From contig JAUOZS010000001.1 of the NCBI GenBank assembly GCA_032334055.1, forward strand, positions 842,501-906,500: 64,000 nt of DNA, read 5' to 3'. A program made the translations under genes and the position numbers. The notes below the pieces were generated by a model. It searched no databases and was not told where the DNA came from. It saw nothing but the letters and a program-made list of their open reading frames with translations. The stretch's first letter is position 1; each line of letters starts with the position of its first letter. Of the stretch, positions 34,096 through 42,668 are shown in pieces. The stretch is from Selenomonadales bacterium 4137-cl. Its GTDB lineage: Bacteria > Bacillota > Negativicutes > Sporomusales > UBA7701.

Positions 34096-36471
34096 TTACA
34101 CCAATGGCGTGCTAACCACCCTGTTTCTGCCGCCCTGCTTCGCCTGATAAAGAGCGCTGTCGGCGACGGCAATGAAGCTGGCGGGGTCGGGCGGCGCGGC
34201 GTTAACGGATGGATCGTAGGTCGCCACCCCCATGCTGGCGGTTATGCGGGCGGTGAAAGTGCCGGCGTTGTCGGGGAATTCGCCAGCCTCCACCGTCCGC
34301 CTGATCTTTTCGGCGAGCGAGGTAGCTTCGGTGGCGCCGCATTCGGGCAGGATGACGGAAAACTCCTCGCCGCCGTAACGCGCGGGGAAATCGATCGTCC
34401 GGGTATTCTGCCGGAGGATATCCCCAAGTTGGGCGAGCAGCTTGTCGCCGGTAGGGTGTCCGTAAGTGTCGTTGTACTTCTTGAAATTATCAAGGTCAAG
34501 CATAATGAGGCTCAGGGGGCGCCTGAGGGTGAAGGCCCGCCGCAGTTCGGCATCGAGGAACAGGTCGAAGTTGCGGCGGTTGGCAAGGCCGGTTAGCCCG
34601 TCGGAAAGGGCCATGGCCTTAACCTGGTTATAAAGGCTGGCCTTTTCGAGAGCGAGGGCAATTTGCTGCGCCATAAGGGTGGCGAACGGAGTGCACTCGA
34701 TATTTTCCGGGCTGACGCGTCGCCGCCAGCCGAGCAGCATGAGGCCGAGCAGGCGGCTATTTACCGGCAGGGGCATCACCATTACCGGCCCCGTAGCCCC
34801 GTCGCCGCACAACCCCTTCAGCGGCGGCGCATCTCCCGAAGGCAGCATCGACGGTATCATGGTGGCGACAAGTGTCCTCAGTTCGGGATAAAAGCCAAGA
34901 TCGATGTCGGCCGGCCGGAAACTTAGCCCGACGGCTGCCTTGAAGATCAGGGGTTCATCGGCCTGGCCGCCGGCGAAAAAGGCGAGCGCGAACTCGGCCC
35001 CGAGAGCCTGGGCCGCGCAGGGCAGGCATTGCTCAAGAATGGTGTCCGGGTCGACGGTGGTGGCCGAGGCCTGGGCAATCCTGTACAGGTATTGCTCCTC
35101 GTCGAGACGGGCTTTTGTTTGCTCGTGCAGGGTGGCGCCGGCCACAGCCGCGCCGGCGTGATAACCCAGCGCCTTGAGGAGAAGCACGTCGCGCTGGGAG
35201 AAGGCGCCTTTTTCGCTGGAATAAGCTTCCACGACGCCGATGATCTCACGATCGTTTACGAGCGGGGCGGCGATAACGGACCGGATGCTGGTGAAAACGA
35301 GCTGCGGACGGAACAGCTCGGGCTGGATCAAAAGGTCATCGACTGTAAGCGCTGTCTGGGTTTCGCAAACCTGTGCGGCGACGCTGTCCTTGAGAGGCAG
35401 TAAATCAGGTGGCGTGTTCATGCCGTAAGTTGCCGCCACCTTGAGGACGGAGCGGTCCTCGTTGAAGAGGGCGATAACGCACTGCCGGGCCCTCATCATG
35501 TCCGCCACCATGTCAGCGATGGCGTCCAGGGTTTCGCGGAGGTTGAGCTGGGAGGATATTATCATCCCCACGTTGGCGAGGATATCTTCGAACAGATTGC
35601 GTTGCTCCTCGGATTCGCGGAACAAGCGGGCGTTGTTTTCCGCCAACTTTTCCATGTCCTCCTTCATTGCCATGGCGTCGGCGAACGGCTGGCGAATAAG
35701 GATAACGTATAGGGTCCGCAGGACATACAGGTTGGCGAGAGCCGCGAACAGATGGGCGGCGATGTTGAGGTTTTCCGGCGAGTGCCCGGCGAACGCAAAA
35801 CTCAGGTCGGCCAACGCGCCGAGCAGCACCGCGGTGTGCGGCAGAATGCCCACATGATTAATCCGTCTGCCGAGAAGAATAATGAATGTCGCGACATTAG
35901 CCGCGCACGAAACATATAAACCGTAAATGGCTAACGGATGGGCCGGGCTGTCGATGCTATAAAGGTAAGGCCAGGAGTCGGGGGCGATGAAAATGTCGGC
36001 AACTAGGCCGCCAACGGCCACCATAGCGCCGAAAAGGAGAGAGCTTCTGGATGATAGCTGGCACGATGGCCCGTTACGGTCTAGCAAGGTTACCGCGGCC
36101 AGTAGGCCGAACGACCACACGAAGCGCGAAAACAGCCACGCTGTTATCCAGATGTGTTTTACATCCATGACGGCGTGCATTTCCGGGAATGCGATCAGGT
36201 GTACGAGAGTAAGGATGCCCGAGCCGAGGACGACAAGACTTACGACAGCGACACTTATGCGGACCGGGCCGGTACTGTACCAGGCGATGAAAAAAACGAC
36301 ACAGCCGAAGGCGATGCTGCTTACCTCCAAAACGGTGTGCAGGCCGGCCGCCCGCGGCGCTTCCAAGGTGAGCGAAGTCAGTCCCCCGAAGATGAGAAAA
36401 CCCAGCAATCCTGCGACGATAAACAAGATGGCCCGTCTGGCGCCGACGGGGCTGGCGGTTTGCATAGCCAA
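34096..36471 (-). CDS. Membrane diguanylate cyclase with two GAF domains
   Basis: A 791-residue c-di-GMP synthase. Residues about 10-260 contain seven or eight hydrophobic helices (MASE3-like sensor). A short coiled coil follows (MEKLAENNARLFRESEEQR), then two GAF domains (about 290-440 and 455-620), then a GGDEF domain. The active site reads RYGGEEF near residue 700, a functional GG(D/E)EF variant, and RTID five residues earlier matches the product-inhibition I-site. DGLTGLANRRNFD marks the domain start. The TTG start has AAGGGGAGGG 8 bp upstream. It is a single-gene unit. The signal sensed is unknown. Confidence 0.92.
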   Translation of the reverse strand: MAMQTASPVGARRAILFIVAGLLGFLIFGGLTSLTLEAPRAAGLHTVLEVSSIAFGCVVFFIAWYSTGPVRISVAVVSLVVLGSGILTLVHLIAFPEMHAVMDVKHIWITAWLFSRFVWSFGLLAAVTLLDRNGPSCQLSSRSSLLFGAMVAVGGLVADIFIAPDSWPYLYSIDSPAHPLAIYGLYVSCAANVATFIILLGRRINHVGILPHTAVLLGALADLSFAFAGHSPENLNIAAHLFAALANLYVLRTLYVILIRQPFADAMAMKEDMEKLAENNARLFRESEEQRNLFEDILANVGMIISSQLNLRETLDAIADMVADMMRARQCVIALFNEDRSVLKVAATYGMNTPPDLLPLKDSVAAQVCETQTALTVDDLLIQPELFRPQLVFTSIRSVIAAPLVNDREIIGVVEAYSSEKGAFSQRDVLLLKALGYHAGAAVAGATLHEQTKARLDEEQYLYRIAQASATTVDPDTILEQCLPCAAQALGAEFALAFFAGGQADEPLIFKAAVGLSFRPADIDLGFYPELRTLVATMIPSMLPSGDAPPLKGLCGDGATGPVMVMPLPVNSRLLGLMLLGWRRRVSPENIECTPFATLMAQQIALALEKASLYNQVKAMALSDGLTGLANRRNFDLFLDAELRRAFTLRRPLSLIMLDLDNFKKYNDTYGHPTGDKLLAQLGDILRQNTRTIDFPARYGGEEFSVILPECGATEATSLAEKIRRTVEAGEFPDNAGTFTARITASMGVATYDPSVNAAPPDPASFIAVADSALYQAKQGGRNRVVSTPLV

Positions 36472-36564
36472 GACGAAACCCTCCCCTTGAAAAGTTGACG
36501 ATAATCGCTTCTGTTATATGATATGCGGCCGATGTTCCGGGGGTTTGGCGAAGGAGGCTACGGA

Positions 36565-36801
36565 GTGGAGAAAGTTTGCCCGGTTTGCAACGGCCTCGTG
36601 GCGGTCGCGGAGAACTGTCCGCGCTGCGGCCGGCGGCTAGTTGACGGCGGAGCGCTGGAGAATTATTTCGGGCCGTACAGTCCTTACATGGATGTGGCTT
36701 CTTTCCAACAGGGCGCCCCGGATGTTCACTGCGTCCACCTGCTTTACTGCCCGGCGTGCGGGTACGACGTCCGGGCGGCCTGGGACCTGGTAGCAATATA
36801 G
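36565..36801 (+). CDS. Double zinc-ribbon protein, 78 residues
   Basis: A 78-residue protein with two CxxC pairs near the N-terminus (CPVCNG and CPRCGRR) and one near the C-terminus (CPACGYDVR), a zinc-ribbon arrangement. The middle is Tyr, Phe and Pro rich (YFGPYSPYMDVASFQQG). AAGGAGGCTACGGA precedes the GTG at 36565. It lies just upstream of another small Cys-rich gene, and both may be on one transcript. Function unknown; it may bind nucleic acid or act as a metal-binding adaptor. Confidence 0.75.
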   Translation: MEKVCPVCNGLVAVAENCPRCGRRLVDGGALENYFGPYSPYMDVASFQQGAPDVHCVHLLYCPACGYDVRAAWDLVAI

Positions 36802-36880
36802 CTGCCGGCTGCTTTGTACAGTCCATGGATAAAGAATTTGCCGGCGTCGAAAACTATCAAAAAAAGAAAGAGGTGGTTTT

Positions 36881-37270
36881 GTGTCAACAGTTAACCCTCT
36901 CGTCAAGTGCAGCGTCGACCAGTGTACGCACTGGATGCCGGGGAATCAGTGCATGGCGGCGAAAATCGCCATATACAACGACGAACACGGCGGAGCTTCA
37001 CGCTCGTCGGCCGAAACCCAGTGTAAATCCTTCCATGCCGGCAAGGGGGTCGGTGACTACGTGGGAGCGTTGCACAACGCCAATGTGGGCGGGACGGTAA
37101 AGGCGGCCTTCGTCGAAGGCACCCAGATCACACCGTCGGTGGAATGTTATGTGGACAATTGCCAATACTGGGAAAAAGGCAACTACTGCCACGCGTCCGC
37201 CATTGAGGTCAAAGGACCTTATGCGGCCAAGACGGTAGACACCGATTGCGAGACCTTCAAACCGCGGTAG
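36881..37270 (+). CDS. Tandem DUF1540 protein
   Basis: A 129-residue protein made of two copies of the short Cys motif of DUF1540: CSVDQCTHWMPGNQC (residues 10-24) with a later Cys, and CYVDNCQYWEKGNYC (89-103) with C123. A linker of about 50 residues joins them. DUF1540 proteins are found in spore-forming Firmicutes and are presumed metal-binding; no activity is established. The GTG start has GAGGTGG upstream. The two halves clearly share an origin. Confidence 0.85.
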   Translation: MSTVNPLVKCSVDQCTHWMPGNQCMAAKIAIYNDEHGGASRSSAETQCKSFHAGKGVGDYVGALHNANVGGTVKAAFVEGTQITPSVECYVDNCQYWEKGNYCHASAIEVKGPYAAKTVDTDCETFKPR

Positions 37271-37272
37271 AA

Positions 37273-37306
37273 AAAAAGAGCCGGGACTTATGTGTCCCGG
37301 CTCTTT
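37273..37306 (+). terminator. Terminator after DUF1540 gene
   Basis: AAGAGCCGGGAC-TTATGT-GTCCCGGCTCTT hairpin followed by TCCC, preceded by an A-tract; 6 bp after the stop codon. Confidence 0.85.
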
Positions 37307-37429
37307 CCCGGCCAAATGGTGAGACCAGGAGTGTCTTTTTCGCGTTTTCGCCCTTTGGGGCATATGATGGAATAGGTCGACCGAGGGTAGCCGCGCGGGA
37401 CGGCAGGAAGGCGGGGTTGACCGGCCTTT

Positions 37430-37639
37430 TCAATGCTTATGGTTACATCCGCAGCCGCAGTCGTCGGAGTGGGGTTGCCTGACAGCATCATCCAGCGCGG
37501 CCTTGATCTGGTTTTTGATATTGTCGATATAAAGACGGCGGAGCTTAGCCTGCTCGGCTCTTTCTTCCTCGGTTAGAATCGCCTCGCGCTGTTTTTTGGC
37601 CAGCTCGTTGATGCGGGCGATGACTTCAGGAGTAATCAC
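37430..37639 (-). CDS. DUF896 (UPF0291) family protein
   Basis: A 69-residue helical protein. The core ITPEVIARINELAKKQRE, LTEEERAEQAKLRRLYI and DNIKNQIKAAL matches the small DUF896 family of Firmicutes (YnzC-like), a two-helix hairpin. The C-terminus adds a His/Cys tail (DDCGCGCNHKH) that could bind metal and is not part of the basic family core. GAGGTGAAACC precedes the GTG at 37639; an upstream ATG at 37660 lacks a site. Function not established. Confidence 0.82.
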   Translation of the reverse strand: MITPEVIARINELAKKQREAILTEEERAEQAKLRRLYIDNIKNQIKAALDDAVRQPHSDDCGCGCNHKH

Positions 37640-37731
37640 GGTTTCACCTCGGCCTTTCAAAAATCATGTCTTATACTAACAAATTCCCGGCCGGCGCGCA
37701 AGTCGGCGGTGCTGGCGGGAGGATACGGGCG

Positions 37732-38646
37732 GTGAAGGATATGCACGATATCATAATAATCGGCGGCGGGCCGGCCGGAATGACGGCCGCGGTTTACGCC
37801 GCCCGCAAGATGCTGGACACCCTGCTCCTTACAAAGGATCTCGGCGGCCAAATGATGTGGACGAGGGACATAGAAAACTATTTGGGTTTCCAGTACATTA
37901 GCGGGCCGGAGTTGATCGGCAAATTTGAAGAACACGTCAGGCACTATCCGACCAATATAGTTTACGAAGAAGTCACCGAGCTTGAGCGGTCAGCCGACGG
38001 CATTTTTATCGTCCACTGCGGAGATAAGGAATATCGGGCCAAGACGGTGGTGATCGCCTCCGGTAAACGCCCCAGGCGACTTGGTATTCCGGGTGAAACA
38101 GAATATACCGGGCGCGGGGTAGGCTACTGCGCCACCTGTGACGGACCGCTTTACGCCGGCAAGGCGGTGGCGGTGGTGGGAGGCGGCAACTCCGCCCTGC
38201 AGGCGGCCATCGAGCTTGCCGCCATCGCCAGCCAAGTCTATCTGGTGGTGCGCGGCGGAATCAAGGCCGATCCGGTCGTTGTCGAGAAGCTGCAGACGAC
38301 CAGAAAAATCGAAGTCTTGCGGGGATATGTCGCCCGCGGCATCTACGGCGGGGAAACGGTGGAGAAATTCGTAGTGGCAGCCGGAGAAGGGAAGGAACGG
38401 AATTTGGCGGTCCAAGGGGTGTTCGTTGAAATAGGTCTCGACCCCAACACCGAGTTTGTCGCCGGCTTGACCGACTTGAACGAATACAAGGAAATAGAGG
38501 TGGATTGCCGCACGGCGACCGGTGTGCCCGGCCTGTTCGCCGCCGGCGATGTGGCCAGCGGGCCGGACAAACAGATAATCATCGCGGCCGGCGACGGCGC
38601 CAAGGCGGCGCTGGTGGCTTACGAATACCTGCTTCACAATTTTTGA
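37732..38646 (+). CDS. Thioredoxin reductase-like flavoprotein
   Basis: A 304-residue FAD/NAD(P)H-dependent disulfide oxidoreductase. FAD-binding GGGPAGMTAAVYAARK at residues 11-26, the redox pair C133-ATC-C136 in GYCATCDGPLY, the pyridine-nucleotide motif VVGGGNSALQAAIEL near 152, and the C-terminal FAD motif LFAAGDVASG. It fits TrxB or the AhpF-type core; no thioredoxin or peroxiredoxin gene is adjacent, so the partner is unknown. The GTG at 37732 follows GGGAGGATAC; an ATG three codons later is also possible. Confidence 0.9.
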   Translation: MKDMHDIIIIGGGPAGMTAAVYAARKMLDTLLLTKDLGGQMMWTRDIENYLGFQYISGPELIGKFEEHVRHYPTNIVYEEVTELERSADGIFIVHCGDKEYRAKTVVIASGKRPRRLGIPGETEYTGRGVGYCATCDGPLYAGKAVAVVGGGNSALQAAIELAAIASQVYLVVRGGIKADPVVVEKLQTTRKIEVLRGYVARGIYGGETVEKFVVAAGEGKERNLAVQGVFVEIGLDPNTEFVAGLTDLNEYKEIEVDCRTATGVPGLFAAGDVASGPDKQIIIAAGDGAKAALVAYEYLLHNF

Positions 38647-38651
38647 ACAGG

Positions 38652-38677
38652 ACGCGTCCATCGGACGCGTTTTTTTC
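38652..38677 (+). terminator. Terminator of thioredoxin reductase-like gene
   Basis: GGACGCGTCC-ATC-GGACGCGT forms a hairpin (ACGCGTCC/GGACGCGT) followed by TTTTTTTCC, a few bases after the stop codon. Confidence 0.87.
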
Positions 38678-38708
38678 CTTTAAACCGCCGGCGAGCCGGC
38701 AGGATTTT

Positions 38709-38825
38709 TTGCCCCGTTTCCGAATACCAATATATTGTACGGACTAACTGAATAAAGAGCGTCAATGTTGACATATGGGGTATATTCAGTACAAATCGCA
38801 GCCTTGTTCCGAGGCTGCTTTTTAT
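38709..38825 (+). ncRNA. Candidate short structured transcript or attenuator
   Basis: TTGCCC (38709-38714) and TATATT (38731-38736), 16 bp apart, can start a transcript near 38743. Within about 80 nt it would form ACTGAATA (38747-38754) with TATTCAGT (38783-38790), an inner GTCAA-TG-TTGAC hairpin (38761-38772), and then terminator GCAGCCT/AGGCTGC (38798-38818) followed by TTTTT. So a promoter, a nested stem and a terminator lie in a gap just upstream of a separate promoter for the Mo-hydroxylase operon. It could be a small RNA or a regulatory leader whose readthrough feeds the operon. No known class recognised. Confidence 0.5.
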
Positions 38826-38833
38826 GAAAGGTT

Positions 38834-38862
38834 TTGCATAAATATAATTTTTAATGTATATT
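38834..38862 (+). promoter_or_regulatory. Promoter of Mo-hydroxylase gene cluster
   Basis: TTGCAT (38834-38839) and TATATT (38857-38862) are separated by 17 bp, 21 bp before the first start codon. It lies just after the small terminator, giving the operon an independent promoter. Confidence 0.65.
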
Positions 38863-38882
38863 TATTCTGGGAGGGTGATGGC

Positions 38883-39725
38883 ATGTTCGAATACCATGAG
38901 CCGCAATCGTTGGCCGAGGTCACTTCGTTCCTCGCCGCTCACGGGGAGGCGGCCCGGGTGCTGGCCGGCGGGACCGATCTTCTGGTGCAGATGCGCAAGG
39001 GTCGCCATCAGCCGCGCCACCTGCTGAATATCAAGACCGTGCCCGGGCTCGATCAGATTGTCGTCACCGAACACTGTGTGGAAATCGGCGCGGCCGTGAC
39101 GCTGCACGACGGGGAAAAGTTTCTATCCTCTCACCCTGAATACGGGGTGCTTTGCCAGGCGATGCACAGCGTGGCCTCCTGCCAGATTCGCAACCGGGCT
39201 ACCCTGGCCGGCAACGTCTGCAACGCCTCGCCTGCGGCCGATACTGTGCCTGCGCTGGCCGTGCTCGGCGCCAGTGTGAAAGTCCACGGCAGCCGCGGCG
39301 ACCGCCTCGTGCCGGTGGAACGTTTCTTCACCGGCCCCGGACGCACCGTCCTGCTCACCGGCGAGGTGGTAAGCGCAATCGTGTTGCCGCGAATTAACGG
39401 CGGGGGAAGGGGCGTTTTCCTCCGCAAGGCCCGCCGCCCGTCGCTCGATCTGGCAACCGCCAACGTCGCCGTACACGGCGCGGGGGCCAACTACCGCATC
39501 GCCCTCGGTGCGGTGGGGCCGACCGTTATCCGCGTGCGCGAGGCCGAGCGTCTGCTTGCCCGCCAGGGCCTAACGGCGCCTTCGGCGGCCGAGGCGGCCC
39601 GCATCGCCAGGCAGGCGGCCCGGCCGATAACCGATGTGCGCGGTTCGGAAGAATACCGCCTCGAGCTCGTGGCCGCCCTGACCGAACGGGCGCTGCTGAC
39701 CCTGGCCGGGGAGGTGAGGGCATGA
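38883..39725 (+). CDS. Molybdenum hydroxylase FAD-binding subunit
   Basis: A 280-residue medium subunit of a xanthine dehydrogenase-family enzyme. It binds FAD through LAGGTDLLVQMR (residues about 30-41) and TLAGNVCNASPAADT (about 110-124), and passes electrons from the Fe-S subunit to an acceptor. The C-terminal CO-dehydrogenase flavoprotein domain follows. GGGAGGGTGATGGC precedes the ATG; the longer open frame upstream covers the promoter. It overlaps the next gene by 4 bp. Whether the substrate is xanthine is not settled by this subunit. Confidence 0.92.
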   Translation: MFEYHEPQSLAEVTSFLAAHGEAARVLAGGTDLLVQMRKGRHQPRHLLNIKTVPGLDQIVVTEHCVEIGAAVTLHDGEKFLSSHPEYGVLCQAMHSVASCQIRNRATLAGNVCNASPAADTVPALAVLGASVKVHGSRGDRLVPVERFFTGPGRTVLLTGEVVSAIVLPRINGGGRGVFLRKARRPSLDLATANVAVHGAGANYRIALGAVGPTVIRVREAERLLARQGLTAPSAAEAARIARQAARPITDVRGSEEYRLELVAALTERALLTLAGEVRA

Positions 39726-40195
39726 AGACGATAACTTTAAAAGTCAACGGCCGGGAGGAAAAATTGACCCTGGCTCCCCACCGGACACTGCTCGACGTAT
39801 TGCGCGAGGACCTTGGCCTTACGGGCGCTAAGCGCGGCTGCGAAGCCGGGGAATGCGGCGCCTGCACCGTAATCTTGAACGGCAAGCCGGTCAACTCCTG
39901 TCTTGTGCTGGCCGTGGAACTCAATGGCGCCGAAGTGCTCACGGTTGAAGGCCTCGGCGGCCCCGGGGCGCTTGACCCGCTGCAACAGGCCTTTATCGAC
40001 CATTTCGCCCTGCAGTGCGGTTACTGCACCCCGGGCATGCTTCTCATGGGCAAGGCGCTGCTGGCCCAAAATCCCCGCCCCAGCGAGGACGAGGTCAAGG
40101 AATACATAAGCGGCAACCTCTGTCGCTGCACGGGCTACGAGAATATCGTAAAAGCGATTATGGCCGTTGCCGCGGGAGGTGAGCAGGATGGCTGA
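39722..40195 (+). CDS. Molybdenum hydroxylase 2Fe-2S subunit
   Basis: A 157-residue small subunit with two [2Fe-2S] clusters. Plant-type ferredoxin ligands: C40, C45, C48 and C60 (RGCEAGECGACTV). Second cluster: C99 and C102 in QCGYCTPGM, C134 and C136 in GNLCRCTGY. It carries electrons from the molybdenum centre to FAD. Start and stop overlap both neighbours (4 bp and 8 bp), so the three subunits are translated together. Confidence 0.95.
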   Translation: MKTITLKVNGREEKLTLAPHRTLLDVLREDLGLTGAKRGCEAGECGACTVILNGKPVNSCLVLAVELNGAEVLTVEGLGGPGALDPLQQAFIDHFALQCGYCTPGMLLMGKALLAQNPRPSEDEVKEYISGNLCRCTGYENIVKAIMAVAAGGEQDG

Positions 40196-42599
40196 GCACC
40201 GGGTGCTGGGGAAAAGCGTGCTGCGCCAGGACGCGGTCGATAAGGTCACCGGGGCGGCCCAATTTGTCGACGATATCCAGTTCGGGCCCACCCTGCTCCA
40301 TGTCAAAATTCTCCGCAGTCCCCACCCGCATGCGCGGGTAGTCTCCGTCGATACCGCCGAAGCCGAGAAGGTGCCGGGGGTGAAGGCCATCGTCACCGGC
40401 CGGGACTGCCGGAGTTACATCGGACTCTATCTGGCCGACCGCACGGTCTACGCCACCGATAAAGTCCGCTTTGTCGGCGAGCCGGTCGCGGGCGTCGCCG
40501 CCGACAGCGTCGAAGCCGCCAGCAAAGCGGTCAACCTCATCAAGGTCGAGTACCAGCCGTTGCCGGGCGTGTTCGACCCGGTGTCGGGCGCTCTCGGCCG
40601 CGAAGGCCTGCTGCACGAGAACCCGTCGGCGAGCGACCTGTGGTGGCAGGGCCTGCCCTGTATCGTCACCAAGTCGCCCGGGGCGCTGCTCCACGAGCAC
40701 CTCGGCGAATACCAATGCGCTCCCTTTATCCACCCCGTGCCCGGCACAAACATCTCCAACCACTTCAAGCTGCGCAAGGGGGATGTGGACCGTGGCTTCG
40801 CCGCGGCCGACGTCATTACGGAAAACGTCTACACCCTGCCCCATATCCAGCATTCCCAGATCGAGCCCCACTCGGCGGTCGCCCACTTCGACCGGGCCGG
40901 AAAACTGACGCTGTGGGCCTCCAGCCAGTCTCCCAACGCTGTCCGCAAGCTCATCGCCACCGCCTTCGAACTGCCGATGAGCAAGATCCGCGTCATCACT
41001 CCCTACGTGGGGGGCGGCTTCGGCGGCAAGGCCGGGGTGACCTGCGAGGCGCTCGTCGTGCCCCTTGCCAAGCGGCTGCCCGGGTATCACTTAAAACTGA
41101 CGCTGACCCGCGAGGAGGTCTTCCAGGCCACCTTCGTCCGCCAGGCGCTGGTGGCCAGGCTGAAAACGGGGGCGGACAGAACCGGCCGCCTCGTCGCCAT
41201 GGAGGCCGAACTTTTCTGGGACGGCGGCGCGTACACCGAATACGGCGTCAACATCACCCGCAGCGGCGGCTACTGTTCGTCCGGACCCTACGAGATACCC
41301 AACATCAAAACCGACTCCTACTGCGTATACACCAACCATCCGGTAGGCGGGCCGATGCGCGGCTTTGGCATGCCCGAGATCCACTGGGGCATCGAGCAGC
41401 AGATGGATATCCTCGCCGCCAAGCTGGGGATGGACCCGCTGGCCTTCCGGCGCATGAACGCCTTACGGGAAGGACGGCCAGGCGCGTTCGGCGGGGCGAT
41501 GGAAGGGGCGACGCTTGTCGACACCATCGACGCCGTGGCCGCGAAATGCGGCTGGGGAACCCCGCTGCCGCCGGCGTCGGCGCCCCATAAGGCCCGGGGC
41601 CGGGGAATTGCCTGCATGTACAAGGCCCCCTCCATGCCGCCCAACGCCCAGTCGTCGGCGATTCTCAAGCTAAACGAAGACGGCTCCGTCCACGTTCTGA
41701 CGACTGCCATGGAAATCGGCCAGGGTTCGCTTACCGCGCTGGCCCAGATCGCCGCCGAGGAACTCGGGGTCGCGGCCGACAAAGTCGTCGTAACCCTTCC
41801 TGATACCGACTACACGCCCTACGAGTGGCAGACGGTCGCCAGCCGCATCAGCTACTCCGCCGGCAACGCCGTTCTCGCGGCGGCCAGGGACGCCAAAACG
41901 CAGTTGCTCGCCGTGGCCGCGCAGGTGCTGGAAATTCCGGCCGCCGAACTCGTCATCGAAGACGGGCAGATATTCCCGCCGGCCAAGCCGACCCGCAAGC
42001 TCGCGATCAGCGATATCGCCATGGGCTACCTGCTGCCCGAGGGGGCTATCGGCGGCCCGGTCATCGGCCGTGGGTCGTTCATCCCCGCCGGCATCACCGG
42101 CCTGGATAAAGACACCGGCCAGGGTGACAAGCCGGCCGCTTTCTGGACCTACGGCACCCAGGTAGCCGACGTCGAGGTGGACACCAAAACGGGGGAAATA
42201 ACCGTTCTTAAGGTTACAGCCGCTTATGAAGTTGGCAAGGTGATCAATCCCGCCATGGCCAAGGGGCAGGTGCAGGGCGGCATCGTGCAGGGACTGGGGT
42301 CGGCGCTGTACGAGCACCTCGTGTTGTCCGAGGGCAAGTATCTTAACGGCGACTTCGTCGATTACAAGATCCCGACAGCCACCGACACCCCGGAAATGGA
42401 CGTCATTCTCCTGGAGACATCGCCCCAGGCTGACGGACCCTTCGGTATAAAAGGCATCGCCGAGCCCACCATGGTGCCGACCGCCCCCGCTATCGCCAAC
42501 GCCGTTTACAACGCCACGGGCGTGCGCATCAACGATCTGCCGCTGGCGGCGGAAAAAGTGCTCGCGGCGCTGATGAAGCAGCAGACACGCGGAAAATGA
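40188..42599 (+). CDS. Molybdenum hydroxylase catalytic subunit
   Basis: An 803-residue large subunit holding the molybdopterin cofactor. Features: the N-terminal LGKSVLRQDAVDKVTGAAQF domain, the Mo-binding region with TPYVGGGFGGKAG near residue 275, PMRGFGMPEIHWGIEQ near 390, AMEIGQGSLTALAQIAAEEL near 510, and KGIAEPTMVPTAPAIANA near 755 whose Glu matches the catalytic base of the family. No Cys replaces the active-site region, so it is not an aerobic CO dehydrogenase. The ATG at 40188 follows GGGAGGTGAGCAGG. Xanthine or hypoxanthine is the default substrate, but the downstream uracil-type permease makes a pyrimidine plausible. Confidence 0.93.
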   Translation: MAEHRVLGKSVLRQDAVDKVTGAAQFVDDIQFGPTLLHVKILRSPHPHARVVSVDTAEAEKVPGVKAIVTGRDCRSYIGLYLADRTVYATDKVRFVGEPVAGVAADSVEAASKAVNLIKVEYQPLPGVFDPVSGALGREGLLHENPSASDLWWQGLPCIVTKSPGALLHEHLGEYQCAPFIHPVPGTNISNHFKLRKGDVDRGFAAADVITENVYTLPHIQHSQIEPHSAVAHFDRAGKLTLWASSQSPNAVRKLIATAFELPMSKIRVITPYVGGGFGGKAGVTCEALVVPLAKRLPGYHLKLTLTREEVFQATFVRQALVARLKTGADRTGRLVAMEAELFWDGGAYTEYGVNITRSGGYCSSGPYEIPNIKTDSYCVYTNHPVGGPMRGFGMPEIHWGIEQQMDILAAKLGMDPLAFRRMNALREGRPGAFGGAMEGATLVDTIDAVAAKCGWGTPLPPASAPHKARGRGIACMYKAPSMPPNAQSSAILKLNEDGSVHVLTTAMEIGQGSLTALAQIAAEELGVAADKVVVTLPDTDYTPYEWQTVASRISYSAGNAVLAAARDAKTQLLAVAAQVLEIPAAELVIEDGQIFPPAKPTRKLAISDIAMGYLLPEGAIGGPVIGRGSFIPAGITGLDKDTGQGDKPAAFWTYGTQVADVEVDTKTGEITVLKVTAAYEVGKVINPAMAKGQVQGGIVQGLGSALYEHLVLSEGKYLNGDFVDYKIPTATDTPEMDVILLETSPQADGPFGIKGIAEPTMVPTAPAIANAVYNATGVRINDLPLAAEKVLAALMKQQTRGK

Positions 42600-42668
42600 T
42601 TTGCGCGTGTTCGCCATGGCCGTCGCCAGGCGGCCAAAAATACATAATAGGAAGGTGCGACTCAAGGT

